Origin: Ottelia alismoides
Lineage: Eukaryota; Streptophyta; Magnoliopsida; Alismatales; Hydrocharitaceae
Reading direction: 5' to 3'
DNA length: 64,000 bases
Assembly: GCA_037367405.1 (NCBI GenBank)
Contig: JAZKJV010011400.1
Location: 3,594,501 to 3,658,500 of the forward strand
Under the pieces are notes generated by a model. It was given only the letters and a program-made list of their open reading frames with translations. It made no database searches and had not been told where the DNA came from. Both the position numbers and the translations under genes were made by a program. Positions 55,718-64,000 of the stretch are shown piece after piece. Within the stretch, counting starts at the first letter, position 1. Every line of letters begins with the position of its first letter.

Positions 55718-56567
55718 AGTAGCAGTGAAGCTGGCGGCCGGGGATTTGGATGGTGAATGGGAAAAACAGCACGACGCGTTCCTCACATGGGATTACCAGA
55801 TCCAAAGGTAAGATTCGGATGGCGTTAACAGTGCTGCGATTAGTGACGACAGCGACCGCAGGGCTCAACAACTGCAACGAGAGCTGTTCGCGACTGACTT
55901 CCGCTTCGAAACGGCTGGCTACAACGATTCGATTGCCTTCTGGCTTGGGCTCAAAAAAGTACGGATGTGGATCGCGCGTGCGTTGACGACCGACCTCGTT
56001 CAAGCCACGCAAAGGAAACAGGACCTCTGAAAAATCGTCATTGCTTTCAAAGCAACATCGCAAGTGTCGACGGGGACGACGCGTCAACTCATCAGTCTTT
56101 ACCTGAAAATGATGCTCATAAAACACAGGTCCCACCGCATCGCCCCAGCGATCACGACTCTGCGACTCAACATTGGCCAGCTCTGACCAGTAAATACCCA
56201 TGTCTTCGGCATTCTTGAACAGAGCAGCAAAGTTCTGAATGCGCGGCAAGGCGGACCAGGCAGACAGCAATTCTTCAACCTTTGTCTCTTGCTTGGCCTG
56301 CGTCTCAATCCAAGCAGCCCAATCAGACCACGTTGCTTCGATGTCCGCCTTAATCAACTCAACGGTCAAACGCTGATCTTGGCCGCCAGCTGAATGGTCA
56401 TTCAGAAAACGAATGATGCGAGTGGCCGGTGTATGCTCCCGACTCCACTGCTGCAAATACTTGTCACATAGTGCCGCGACGGCTGGTTCGGGCGCCGAAC
56501 TCACGTATCTCAACCATCTCAATCTAAAGCTAGCAAATACGGAAACTTCCCACAGTATGGCAAGCAA
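55716..56567 (-). CDS. Hypothetical protein, possibly truncated at its C-terminus by a repeat
   Basis: 283 residues with plausible coding composition but no domain I recognise. No signal peptide is convincing; the first 20 or so residues may not be real, as a GTG (VSSAPEPAV) about 22 codons in is preceded by GAGATGG and starts a more natural helix. The early part (EPAVAALCDKYLQQW) resembles the linker regions of some planctomycete regulatory proteins, but not enough to name. The stop codon lies inside a family C core, so insertion of the repeat may have set the present end. It is convergent with the transposase-like gene. Confidence 0.55.
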   Translation of the reverse strand: MLAILWEVSVFASFRLRWLRYVSSAPEPAVAALCDKYLQQWSREHTPATRIIRFLNDHSAGGQDQRLTVELIKADIEATWSDWAAWIETQAKQETKVEELLSAWSALPRIQNFAALFKNAEDMGIYWSELANVESQSRDRWGDAVGPVFYEHHFQVKTDELTRRPRRHLRCCFESNDDFSEVLFPLRGLNEVGRQRTRDPHPYFFEPKPEGNRIVVASRFEAEVSREQLSLQLLSPAVAVVTNRSTVNAIRILPLDLVIPCEERVVLFFPFTIQIPGRQLHCY

Positions 56568-56798
56568 TTCACTGCATGACTAGCACTTTATCGGTCTCCG
56601 AGCCAGCCACAAAAGGGAGAATTCTATTCCGTCATGCGCAAAACGCCTGCTTGACCCTTCGCAAATCATTGCCGGCAATTCTCTTGGAGGGTACATTCCA
56701 CACTCCCCGGAACCGAGTTGAACGCTTTCATGCGAAAATCGGCACATCGCTCCCATCCATTGCCGATGCGTCCCGCCGGCCAGCTTTCGATATAAACT
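56568..56798. other. Divergent gap upstream of the hybrid kinase
   Basis: About 230 bp between divergent genes. No repeat family member, clear promoter or structured RNA is evident; AAGCTAGCAAATAC near 56528 (just inside the left gene) recalls the GCTAGC motif of family C. Confidence 0.3.
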
Positions 56799-59540
56799 GT
56801 GATAACCGTTTACCAATACACCCACCAAATTGGTCTATGGCTAGGCCATGGTCTGCGCGCTTGCATCAAAACGGTCGCGATCCTGTGCGCCCTCAACGCT
56901 ACAGTGCTCGGTGCTCAGCAAGGCTCTAATGCACCGCAAAATCTGCCACTCGAAAAGCTCTGGCACCTGATCGAGACTTCCCAAGGCAACATTAAGTTAG
57001 AACATCAACTAAATCTGCTCAAACGCTTTGATGCCTCCTCTGACCAACGCGAAAAGGTCTCCTCCGAACTAATCAACCAATTCGAAGGCCAGGACGCACC
57101 AGCCGTGTTGGCTGCGGCATACGCCGGAAAAGGCCGCGTGCTGGCTGATCGCAACAATTTCCAAGAGGCTGTTAAGGTCCTCGAAAAAGCTGAATACTAC
57201 GCCAGGCAAAATTCGGCAGCCGATCCCAAACTGTTGTTTCGCATCCTGTGCAATCGCGCTACTTTCCTGAACGTCCTCGGAGAACGATCCCAGGCCGCGC
57301 GATTAGTGCGCGAAGCCATAGAGCTGGCCAAGCCCGACGAGAGTCAGTTCGAGGTGGCCTATGCCTACAGCGTTTTGGCTCATATCGCCGAAGCTGCCGG
57401 AGCGATCGATAAAGCCTTTGAGTATTTCAAGCTGTCTTTCGAATCGGCCACCAAAAACCAGCGAACCGAAATTGCTGCCCAAGTCGGCATCAACATGGTT
57501 GAGCTGGCGATCTCGGAAGACGACTACAGCATGGCCAGCCAACTACTCGATTTAACGGCGTCTTGGATTGAACGGTCGACCGATCAACGCGTAATCATGG
57601 CGCTCAAGTTGCGTAAACAGGATCTGCGCAGTCGCGATAGTCCACACGAAGCCGCCGTGGAAATCGAGAAACTGATCGCTGAAACCGACAAGGACAACGC
57701 TCCCCAACAACTCGGCCTTCTTTACCTGTCATTGGCAGGTTGTCGTTTGAATAGTGGCGATTATGCCGCCGCGATCATGGCTGCAGAATCAGCCAGCGAT
57801 TTGCTGAAGCCAATCTTTCGTTCATGGACCTTGGCTCAGATCAGGCTGCATCGTGCGCAGTTTGGGTTGGGTGAAATCGATAAAGCGCTGACCGGTGTCG
57901 ACCAATTGTTGCAGGATTCGCGACTGGTTGCCGTTCATCGTATTGAACTACTTGAGTTCCGCTCGACTCTTTTAGCGGCTACCTCGAAGTATCAGGAGTC
58001 GCTGGAAGCCCTCGCCCAATGCCGGAAACTCGAAACGGAACGCGATACCAGGCGAGCCCAAGAAGTTGCCCAGTTCATCAAAAGCACCTACGACGACCAA
58101 CAACGCGAACTGGAGCTTTCCACTGCCAAAGCACGACAAGCAGCCGCTGAAGCGCAAGCTGAGCTGAGTATCTCCGTGGCTCGGCGGCAATCGGCAGAAC
58201 TCGATCGCGCTAATCTCATGCGCAACGGCAGTATCGGTTTCTCCGTCTTCATGCTACTAGCCACCATGCTGTACATCCGATCGACCACCAAACGCCGAAC
58301 CGCCGCTGCCCTGGCGCGTCGCGAGCGCGAACTAAATGAACAGCTCACTCAAAAATTGGCCGAGCAAGCCGCCGAACTACAAGCTCAAATCACTACGCGT
58401 CAGCAGTTGGAACTCGCCATGGAACGTAAGTTTCGCGACGAAGCTCTGGGCAAACTCACCGGCGGCGTGGCCCACGATTTCAATAACTTACTGACCGTTA
58501 TCTTGCACTCGGTCGAGCTGATTCGATTGAAAAATCCACATCTGCCCAACGATTCGTTGACGCTGCTGGATGCAGTAGCCAGTTCGGCTGAATCCGGTTC
58601 CAGCATCGTTACGCAATTGATGGCCTATACCCGCCAACAACCGCTCGAACCTAAACCACTAAATGTTTCCAAATGGTTGGCTGCCACTCGAACCATGCAT
58701 CGCCAAATGGTTGGCAAGACCATCAACTATGTCGAACTTGACAACGCCGAAGACGCCACCATCTGCATCGATGCAGCTCAATTGACCACAGCGGTTATCA
58801 ATTTGTTGGCCAATGCCCGAGACGCGCTGAGCAATTCGGCCAGCGGGACCATCGAGTTTAAAGTTCAGCAGCTTGAAATCACTGACCCCTCAACTCATGA
58901 TTGGAAGGAAGTGGCTCCAGGTCGCTATTGCCTGTTCGAAGTCCGGGACACCGGTAAAGGTATGAACGCCGCCGAACTGGCGCATGCCTGCGAACCGTTC
59001 TTCACCACCAAAAAAGCTGGCGCTGGTACCGGCCTGGGCTTGAGTACCGTGTCGGGATTCGTCAAACAATCTGGTGGCGAGTTCCGCTTGACCAGCGCAC
59101 CGGGACTGGGGACAGTCGCCAGTTTCATCTTGCCGCTCACCCAACTAACCGAACCAGTATTGCCACCAGAGTCGATGACGCGGGCCAGCTTTGGCCGAAA
59201 CCACGTGCTACTGGTAGAAGACCAGCAAGCCGTCCGCACTGTGCTGGCTGCCGGCCTGAGCTCTATCGGCTACGCAGTCACTCAAGCCTGCCACGCTGAT
59301 GAAGCTGTGCAGATCATGGAACAATCCGGCGCTCCGCAGATTTTACTTTCCGATGTACGTATGCCAGGCAGTATGAATGGTGTGCAACTACGACGATGGG
59401 TTCTCAACCGTTATCCCGACGTGCATGTAGTTTTAATGAGCGGTTATCGCGATCAAGATATCGATCCAGACCCAGGTTTACTGATCCTGCAAAAGCCGGT
59501 AAAGCTCCAAGATCTCCATCGCATGTTATCAACGCGTTAA
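56799..59540 (+). CDS. Hybrid histidine kinase: signal, TPR-type sensor, TM, kinase, receiver
   Basis: 913 residues from GTG 56799, the only family-like start seen. An export signal (ACIKTVAILCALNATVLGA) precedes TPR-like helical repeats (about 50-410), a coiled segment (about 410-470) and one membrane helix (476-493). The sensor therefore lies outside the cytoplasmic membrane. A second coiled coil leads to the kinase core: phospho-accepting H559 in GGVAHDFNNLL, N box NLLANARDAL, G1 DTGKGM, F box EPFFTTK and G2 GTGLGLS. A C-terminal receiver has LLVEDQQ, D852 in LSDVRMPG and K899 in LQKPV. The output partner is not in the window. TPR sensors imply protein or peptide recognition; the ligand is unknown. 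It is convergent with the small membrane gene at 59558. Confidence 0.93.
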   Translation: MITVYQYTHQIGLWLGHGLRACIKTVAILCALNATVLGAQQGSNAPQNLPLEKLWHLIETSQGNIKLEHQLNLLKRFDASSDQREKVSSELINQFEGQDAPAVLAAAYAGKGRVLADRNNFQEAVKVLEKAEYYARQNSAADPKLLFRILCNRATFLNVLGERSQAARLVREAIELAKPDESQFEVAYAYSVLAHIAEAAGAIDKAFEYFKLSFESATKNQRTEIAAQVGINMVELAISEDDYSMASQLLDLTASWIERSTDQRVIMALKLRKQDLRSRDSPHEAAVEIEKLIAETDKDNAPQQLGLLYLSLAGCRLNSGDYAAAIMAAESASDLLKPIFRSWTLAQIRLHRAQFGLGEIDKALTGVDQLLQDSRLVAVHRIELLEFRSTLLAATSKYQESLEALAQCRKLETERDTRRAQEVAQFIKSTYDDQQRELELSTAKARQAAAEAQAELSISVARRQSAELDRANLMRNGSIGFSVFMLLATMLYIRSTTKRRTAAALARRERELNEQLTQKLAEQAAELQAQITTRQQLELAMERKFRDEALGKLTGGVAHDFNNLLTVILHSVELIRLKNPHLPNDSLTLLDAVASSAESGSSIVTQLMAYTRQQPLEPKPLNVSKWLAATRTMHRQMVGKTINYVELDNAEDATICIDAAQLTTAVINLLANARDALSNSASGTIEFKVQQLEITDPSTHDWKEVAPGRYCLFEVRDTGKGMNAAELAHACEPFFTTKKAGAGTGLGLSTVSGFVKQSGGEFRLTSAPGLGTVASFILPLTQLTEPVLPPESMTRASFGRNHVLLVEDQQAVRTVLAAGLSSIGYAVTQACHADEAVQIMEQSGAPQILLSDVRMPGSMNGVQLRRWVLNRYPDVHVVLMSGYRDQDIDPDPGLLILQKPVKLQDLHRMLSTR

Positions 59541-59557
59541 CATCATCGACGCTTGGT

Positions 59558-59758
59558 CTATGAACAGATCCGGCCCGCGGTAGCAATCCGGATCAGCGTC
59601 AAGCCAGCTTTCATAACGCCCAGGCCTGCAATGACCAGCACCCCACCCTCAATCACGCGGGGCGTTTCCAAGTTAGTCACCAGGATGAAGGCCATGCGAA
59701 GCACATAAAGAGCCGCTACGATCAGTATCCAGCCAACTATCTCTCTGAACCAAAGCAT
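59558..59758 (-). CDS. Small two-helix membrane protein
   Basis: 66 residues with two hydrophobic segments (IVGWILIVAALYVLRMAFIL and VIEGGVLVIAGLGVMKAGLT) separated by a short polar loop with NLETPR. The ATG at 59758 is preceded by GAGGGA at suitable distance. It is the last gene of the leftward MoxR/DUF58 operon, 49 bp after the 270-residue membrane protein. Function unknown; an envelope accessory role is inferred from context. Confidence 0.75.
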   Translation of the reverse strand: MLWFREIVGWILIVAALYVLRMAFILVTNLETPRVIEGGVLVIAGLGVMKAGLTLIRIATAGRICS

Positions 59759-59807
59759 ATCGTTGTGTCCCTCGTTGACAGCCTGCCAAGTTTCTCGCAG
59801 GTCTAGC

Positions 59808-60620
59808 TCATTTGCGTAATCGTTTCAGCTTCTTTAGCCGACCAAGGATGCTGCGTACATCGCGGAAGTAGTAGGTCATGGAAGTTGTACGTAGGTAAAT
59901 GCCAGCCTCTTGTCGCGACAGCCCACGCCACGCCAAGACGTGGCTCATTACCAGACATACCACCGCAATGAGAAACGCAGTTGGACCGGGCCACAGATTG
60001 AATTTCAGCACCACGCTGCGTTCCCACCACGAACTTATGGCCGACTCGCGAATCGGCAACTGCACAAAGACCATTGTGGAGACCAGTACCACCAGCAGCA
60101 ATCCCAAAGCCCGCTTAGCGATTCGCCATGTCGACTGCCAGAACACCTTTACGCGCGCCCCGGCATCTGCTCCAGAGGCCGGATTGTCGCTGGCCAGACT
60201 CTCAACCGGGCGATCGTTTTCTGTGTGCAGCAGCTCTTGCAAGCCCAACCCTAACCAATAACGCAATTCGCGACGCAAGGTACGGTAGCCGGCGACATAG
60301 GCCACCAAACCCAAACACAAAAGTGCGTACAGTACTTCTCCCAGGCCAACTCCAGCCGAGAAGTTTGGCGGTTCGCGCAGCAGTATGTTTACCAGGATCG
60401 AGGACAGAACTACCCAAATCCACCCGCGAACCATGATCCATACAATCGCCGCTGTCAGGACCAGTTTGATCAGTATGTTCACCGGCAAGTCAAAGAACAG
60501 CAAGTACGACAGCAGACTGGCTGCCAGCAACAGGTGCACCAAATCTGCAACCAGCAAGTACTTCGGCAGAACTTTGACCTGAGCAGCGTCAGGAAGTGGT
60601 TGCGTAAGAGGCTGACTCAT
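59808..60620 (-). CDS. Polytopic membrane protein of the MoxR/DUF58 operon
   Basis: 270 residues with about five membrane helices: near 20-45, 48-75, 88-112, 170-192 and 205-228 (for example YLLVADLVHLLLAASLLSYL and LGLLLVVLVSTMVFVQL). A cytoplasmic-like basic tail ends RLKKLKRLRK. The ATG overlaps the DUF58 stop (ATGA), so translation is coupled. I do not recognise a named family; it takes the place often held by other membrane proteins in such operons, where the complex is thought to chaperone or tether envelope proteins. Confidence 0.8.
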   Translation of the reverse strand: MSQPLTQPLPDAAQVKVLPKYLLVADLVHLLLAASLLSYLLFFDLPVNILIKLVLTAAIVWIMVRGWIWVVLSSILVNILLREPPNFSAGVGLGEVLYALLCLGLVAYVAGYRTLRRELRYWLGLGLQELLHTENDRPVESLASDNPASGADAGARVKVFWQSTWRIAKRALGLLLVVLVSTMVFVQLPIRESAISSWWERSVVLKFNLWPGPTAFLIAVVCLVMSHVLAWRGLSRQEAGIYLRTTSMTYYFRDVRSILGRLKKLKRLRK

Positions 60621-62488
60621 GAGCGCTGCCTCTGAAAGTGCGAACGCCCGCTGCGAGCAGTGTCGATCTCGGCCAGCACCATGCCGATGGCCTCTCGCTC
60701 GCCTGAAAAACTGACGGCAGCGCCTACACGTGTCAGGTCTCGCTTGAGCTGTGCGGCCAGGTCGCGGATCCGCGTTCGCTCAGCGGCCAGCAGCAAGTCC
60801 GCGATGCTCTCCGAACCAGGCAGAACTGCTTGCTGCTTGGGACGCAGGAAGGTAGTGGTAGGACACACAAACGCAACTCGATGATGTTTGGCAATCGCTA
60901 GCTTCACCGTACGTTGCAGCGACTGAAAGTGAGGCGCGGCACTGAACAAGTCGGCCATGATGACAAAGACTTCGTTGTCATGTGCGTGCATCAGCGCACG
61001 CAACATGTTCTGGCTGATCGATTCCATGCGAGCTGTCGCGCTGGTGATCGGTTCATCGGGCGCGGGCAGCAATGGAGCCATCCACGGCATACCTGCATCA
61101 TGCAAGAATCGCTGCAAATGTTTACCCAGCGGTTCATCGCTCAACAAGCAATCAATGTGTTCACGCAACGACAGATCGTATAACTGGCTGATCACATTGA
61201 GCATGCGGAAGCGTCTGCGGTAGTCCGTGCGCCACATCCATGGAATGCGATTCAGGCGATGATTGAGCAACTCCGGATAACGCTCATGACAAACCGCCAA
61301 GGCCATCATTTTGGCGGTCGATGTTACTAGTCCTGTCGTCGGAGGTGCTTTCAGCGAAAAATCCGCCAACGCGCGCAGCAACTCCAGCAATCCACCATCG
61401 CCAGCAAACCAAGGTAATCGCCGGGCACCGCTTTCATCGACCAGCAAACAATCCACCGGATCGCCCACAGCGATGGCAGCCTGAGCGACACTGGCAGCCA
61501 CGTAGTTGATCTGGTCCAGCAAGCGCAAACCGAATCCGCCAATCCGAGTTGGAACGGACCCATCCACGATTAAATGAACGCGGACGGGCACTTCCGACTC
61601 GTATTGGCGAGTCAACAATTTATCGCGGCGTGCCGAAACTTTCCAAGCAATTGATTTCGGTGGATCACCCGGGACGTACTCACGCAGCTCCAACAACTCT
61701 GACCCCATGCCTGAGCGCTGCAAGCGGTGGATGCCGTGACGAGGCAGCGAGTTATGACGCTTTATCGTCGGACGCATCTCGCCGGCCTGGTAATAACCGG
61801 GCAGCACCGTGAAGCCCCGAGGGGCTTCAAAGAAGCGATGCTCGCGAAACAATCCGAACAGATCTTCCAGTACCAATCGCACACCGGGCAGCTTCAGTTT
61901 GCCAGCCGACAGGACTTTGGCACTGTAACGAATGCTGACGGTCTGCTGGCCTGCAGTTAGTTGCACCTCGTGGGCTGCCAACAAGGGTTCGACGTCATTG
62001 AGCAGCGAGCGCAAACGATAATGCCCTCGTTCCCACAGCCTGGTCAGCCAAGGAGCTTCAGCGGGTGCTGCGCCTGCGAGCTGTTCGGTGCCATTGCCCA
62101 TTGCATTTTGGGCTGTTTGGCTGGCTGGCCGGCCAGGTTCGGTGATGATGGGGACTACAGGGGTGAGGGACTGGATCTCTAACTGTTCAGGAACGTAATC
62201 CCGAAAACGAATATTCAGCTTGGAAGCTCTGCGAGTCGTCAAGCGAACTTCGACATCCGCAGTCCGTCCCGCCCAAAGAGTTTCGCCTTCAGCGCGGCCG
62301 TTGATCAGCCGCATAACTTGCAGGCTCGGCAATTCCCACCGCAACCAGGTACGAAATCGCCAACCTTGCACGATGATCCAAATGATTATCGACAATGAGA
62401 CCAGCGACAGCAGGGCCTGGCTCCGGACTGTGCCGAGGCTCAAGCCGACCAAGGCAATTGCCACCAGGACGCGCGCCCGCGTGGTCAT
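60617..62488 (-). CDS. DUF58 domain protein
   Basis: 623 residues, longer than many family members. Two membrane helices start the protein (VLVAIALVGLSLG and ALLSLVSLSIIIWIIVQGW). The DUF58 signature LREYVPGDPPKSIAWKVSAR lies at 268-287. A von Willebrand A-like strand (VHLIVDGS) follows, though without the full DxSxS metal motif, then a helical C-terminal part. DUF58 proteins act with MoxR AAA+ ATPases in membrane-associated complexes. The ATG overlaps the MoxR stop (ATGA). A linker with low-complexity Ala/Gly around 120-145 interrupts the N-terminal domain. Confidence 0.9.
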   Translation of the reverse strand: MTTRARVLVAIALVGLSLGTVRSQALLSLVSLSIIIWIIVQGWRFRTWLRWELPSLQVMRLINGRAEGETLWAGRTADVEVRLTTRRASKLNIRFRDYVPEQLEIQSLTPVVPIITEPGRPASQTAQNAMGNGTEQLAGAAPAEAPWLTRLWERGHYRLRSLLNDVEPLLAAHEVQLTAGQQTVSIRYSAKVLSAGKLKLPGVRLVLEDLFGLFREHRFFEAPRGFTVLPGYYQAGEMRPTIKRHNSLPRHGIHRLQRSGMGSELLELREYVPGDPPKSIAWKVSARRDKLLTRQYESEVPVRVHLIVDGSVPTRIGGFGLRLLDQINYVAASVAQAAIAVGDPVDCLLVDESGARRLPWFAGDGGLLELLRALADFSLKAPPTTGLVTSTAKMMALAVCHERYPELLNHRLNRIPWMWRTDYRRRFRMLNVISQLYDLSLREHIDCLLSDEPLGKHLQRFLHDAGMPWMAPLLPAPDEPITSATARMESISQNMLRALMHAHDNEVFVIMADLFSAAPHFQSLQRTVKLAIAKHHRVAFVCPTTTFLRPKQQAVLPGSESIADLLLAAERTRIRDLAAQLKRDLTRVGAAVSFSGEREAIGMVLAEIDTARSGRSHFQRQRS

Positions 62489-63474
62489 GGCTTGGGATCT
62501 CGCAGCACGGGCACTGATTGCACGACTTGACCAACCACCGCCTCGACGGTTTTGCCATCCATTTCCGATTCGGGGCGCATGATCAGGCGGTGGCCCAACA
62601 CGGGCAGGGCAATCGCTTGTACATCCTCATGGGTCAGATATGTTCGACCGTTTAGCAGCGCGTGAGCGCGACCGGCCTTCATGATGTTGATCGCGGCTCG
62701 GGGGCTGGCCCCCAGCAACAGATCGGGGTGTGTTCGACTCTGCCGTACCAGGTCGATGATGTAACCTTTCATTTCTTGTGTGCAGAAGACGTCATCCAGC
62801 TGCTGCTGGATTGAAATCAATTCTCGCTCATCCGTCACCGGCGCTAACTTGACTGTTGGACGGCTGTGCAAGTCCAGCATGTTGATCTCTTGCTCGCGAT
62901 CGGGATAACCAACCAGCACGCGAAACAGAAAGCGGTCCAGCTGAGCTTCCGGCAAGCGATAGACGCCTTCTTGTTCAATAGGATTTTGCGTCGCCAGCAC
63001 CAGGAACGGTTCGGGTAGTGCCAGCGTCTTGCCTTCGATCGTCACTTGCCTTTCCTGCATCGCTTCTAGCAAGCTGGATTGAGTGCGCGCCGGCGCGCGA
63101 TTAAGTTCGTCGGCTAGCAGCAGTTGACAAAACACTGGCCCTTTGCGGAGCACGAAGTCGCTGGTCTGGCGATCCAGCACTTGTGTCCCTGTTACGTCCG
63201 ATGGCAAGAGATCAGGCGTAAACTGAACACGCTCGAAATGGATTCCCAAAACGGTCGAAAACGTTCGACACAAAGTAGTCTTGGCGGTTCCGGGAACACC
63301 TTCCAGCAGCACGTGGCCACTGGCCAACAAAGCCATCAACAACTGGTCCGTAACAGCGCTCAGGCCAACCACAACCTGGCTGATGGAGGCTTGGGTTTTT
63401 TCGCGCAAGTCGCGCACGCGCGACGCAAGTTGGTCAAGGTTTGAATTCGCAGCGGGCACTCGAGGTATTTTCAA
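62485..63474 (-). CDS. MoxR-family AAA+ ATPase
   Basis: 329 residues with Walker A GVPGTAKT (59-66), Walker B LLLADEL (118-124), sensor 1 ATQNP (161-165) and the MoxR hallmark NPIEQEGVYRLPEAQLDRF. The C-terminal lid has ASPRAAINIMKAGRAHALLN. The family is a chaperone-like ATPase for folding, metal insertion or assembly with VWA/DUF58 partners; here that partner is the next gene, coupled by ATGA. The length is normal, and it is cytoplasmic. It lies 52 bp downstream of the partial membrane protein at the right window edge. Confidence 0.95.
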   Translation of the reverse strand: MKIPRVPAANSNLDQLASRVRDLREKTQASISQVVVGLSAVTDQLLMALLASGHVLLEGVPGTAKTTLCRTFSTVLGIHFERVQFTPDLLPSDVTGTQVLDRQTSDFVLRKGPVFCQLLLADELNRAPARTQSSLLEAMQERQVTIEGKTLALPEPFLVLATQNPIEQEGVYRLPEAQLDRFLFRVLVGYPDREQEINMLDLHSRPTVKLAPVTDERELISIQQQLDDVFCTQEMKGYIIDLVRQSRTHPDLLLGASPRAAINIMKAGRAHALLNGRTYLTHEDVQAIALPVLGHRLIMRPESEMDGKTVEAVVGQVVQSVPVLRDPKP

Positions 63475-63526
63475 TGGCTAAAGGAATGATCTCAGGAATA
63501 CGCAACTCGAATTGGGTTCCGTTCGC

Positions 63527-64000
63527 TTAACTGGCCGTGACGGCGATATAGTTTCTTAGCTGGGCGAGCGTGCGACCAAAATGTTGAAACTGCAGACCAG
63601 GCATTGGCTCGTGACAGCCGCGACTGGCAATATCGACGATGCGTGTCAGTTGTTGTTTGTCTTCAGCCAGGATGGCAGGTGAACGAATCAGCAACACCGC
63701 CAAAGCCTGCTGCCAATCGCTGGAGTGATGAGAGCCAGTCCACTGGATGCAGAACTCGCGAGCCAGGTAACTGGCTGCGGTGCGATAGTCCCCAGCCTCG
63801 TTTCCCGACACAATTTCGAAGGCATGCCGCATGCGTCTCCTGGCTAGCCACATCTCGCGAAGCCGTCGACTGGTCAGCAGTTTCCACAATCCATACAAAA
63901 GCCCAGCGACGATCAACGCAGCCAACAAGACGCGGAAGTAGCGGTGTGGACTGACATGTCGAGGTTGCTGTGCCAGCGCTTCGTTCAGGACGTTGGAGTC
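63527..64000 (-). CDS. Membrane-anchored protein of the MoxR operon (DUF4350-like), 5' end outside window
   Basis: The reading frame is open to the window edge and carries the C-terminal 157 residues of a longer protein; a TTG at 63928 is not its true start. A membrane helix (FRVLLAALIVAGLLYGLW) is followed by a helical cytoplasmic tail (LARRRMRHAFEIVSGNEAGD, ASYLAREFCIQWTG). DUF4350-type proteins often sit just upstream of MoxR and DUF58, which is why I suggest that family; the diagnostic part lies outside the window. Confidence 0.6.
   Translation of the reverse strand, partial: DSNVLNEALAQQPRHVSPHRYFRVLLAALIVAGLLYGLWKLLTSRRLREMWLARRRMRHAFEIVSGNEAGDYRTAASYLAREFCIQWTGSHHSSDWQQALAVLLIRSPAILAEDKQQLTRIVDIASRGCHEPMPGLQFQHFGRTLAQLRNYIAVTAS

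Overview
The window looks like a chromosome segment of a planctomycete, most likely a relative of the Pirellulales. I infer this from several lineage-typical features: a giant secreted repeat protein with an Arg-rich N-terminus, a 'LEGLEGRLLMA' segment and two C-terminal dockerin repeats; two secreted TPR giants of over 3000 residues each; a Cys-rich lipoprotein beside a Wza-type export lipoprotein; a MoxR/DUF58 operon; weak or absent Shine-Dalgarno sites at many starts; and many short palindromic repeats between genes. No rRNA, tRNA or CRISPR-cas genes were seen.

Region 1 (1-11775, all minus strand) is a polyketide/lipid operon transcribed towards coordinate 1. Its order is an NAD(P)-dependent carrier-thioester reductase-like protein with a C-terminal SCP2-like region, a 2953-residue iterative-type PKS, a Rieske non-heme iron oxygenase, and an SDR reductase cut by the window edge. 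The last three are coupled by overlapping stop and start codons. The PKS reads as KS, dead half-KS, AT, ACP, ACP, a probable C45/acyltransferase-like (Ntn) domain, KR and DH. This order matches no standard PKS type I know and is the most interesting enzymatic system in the window.

Region 2 (12015-16116) holds rmlB and rmlA (dTDP-sugar synthesis), then on the other strand a Cys-rich lipoprotein and a polysaccharide-export lipoprotein. Region 3 (16454-24953) has a sigma-54 activator with a GAF-like sensor, an enolase-superfamily enzyme, a secreted beta-helix protein, an aldehyde dehydrogenase and a secreted TIM-barrel glycosidase. Together these suggest breakdown of external sugar polymers.

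Region 4 (25145-52836) is dominated by three giant extracytoplasmic proteins. One has 15 tandem PPC-like modules plus dockerins. The other two are TPR paralogues of 3184 and 3088 residues, overlapping by ATGA, each ending in beta-sandwich-like modules. A small unknown protein lies between the modular giant and the TPR pair.

Region 5 (52837-56567) is a mobile or repeat island. A degenerate array of about 55-bp units built on GGGTCTGTCCCC precedes a Y1/REP-associated transposase-like gene. Inverted and direct copies of the same core follow it, and one supplies the stop codon of the next gene. Separate palindrome families (called A, B, D and E here) sit in other gaps. Family A copies differ by compensatory changes that keep the hairpin.

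Region 6 (56799-64000) holds a hybrid histidine kinase with a TPR sensor and, convergent to it, a MoxR-DUF58-membrane protein operon with ATGA overlaps, running off the right edge.
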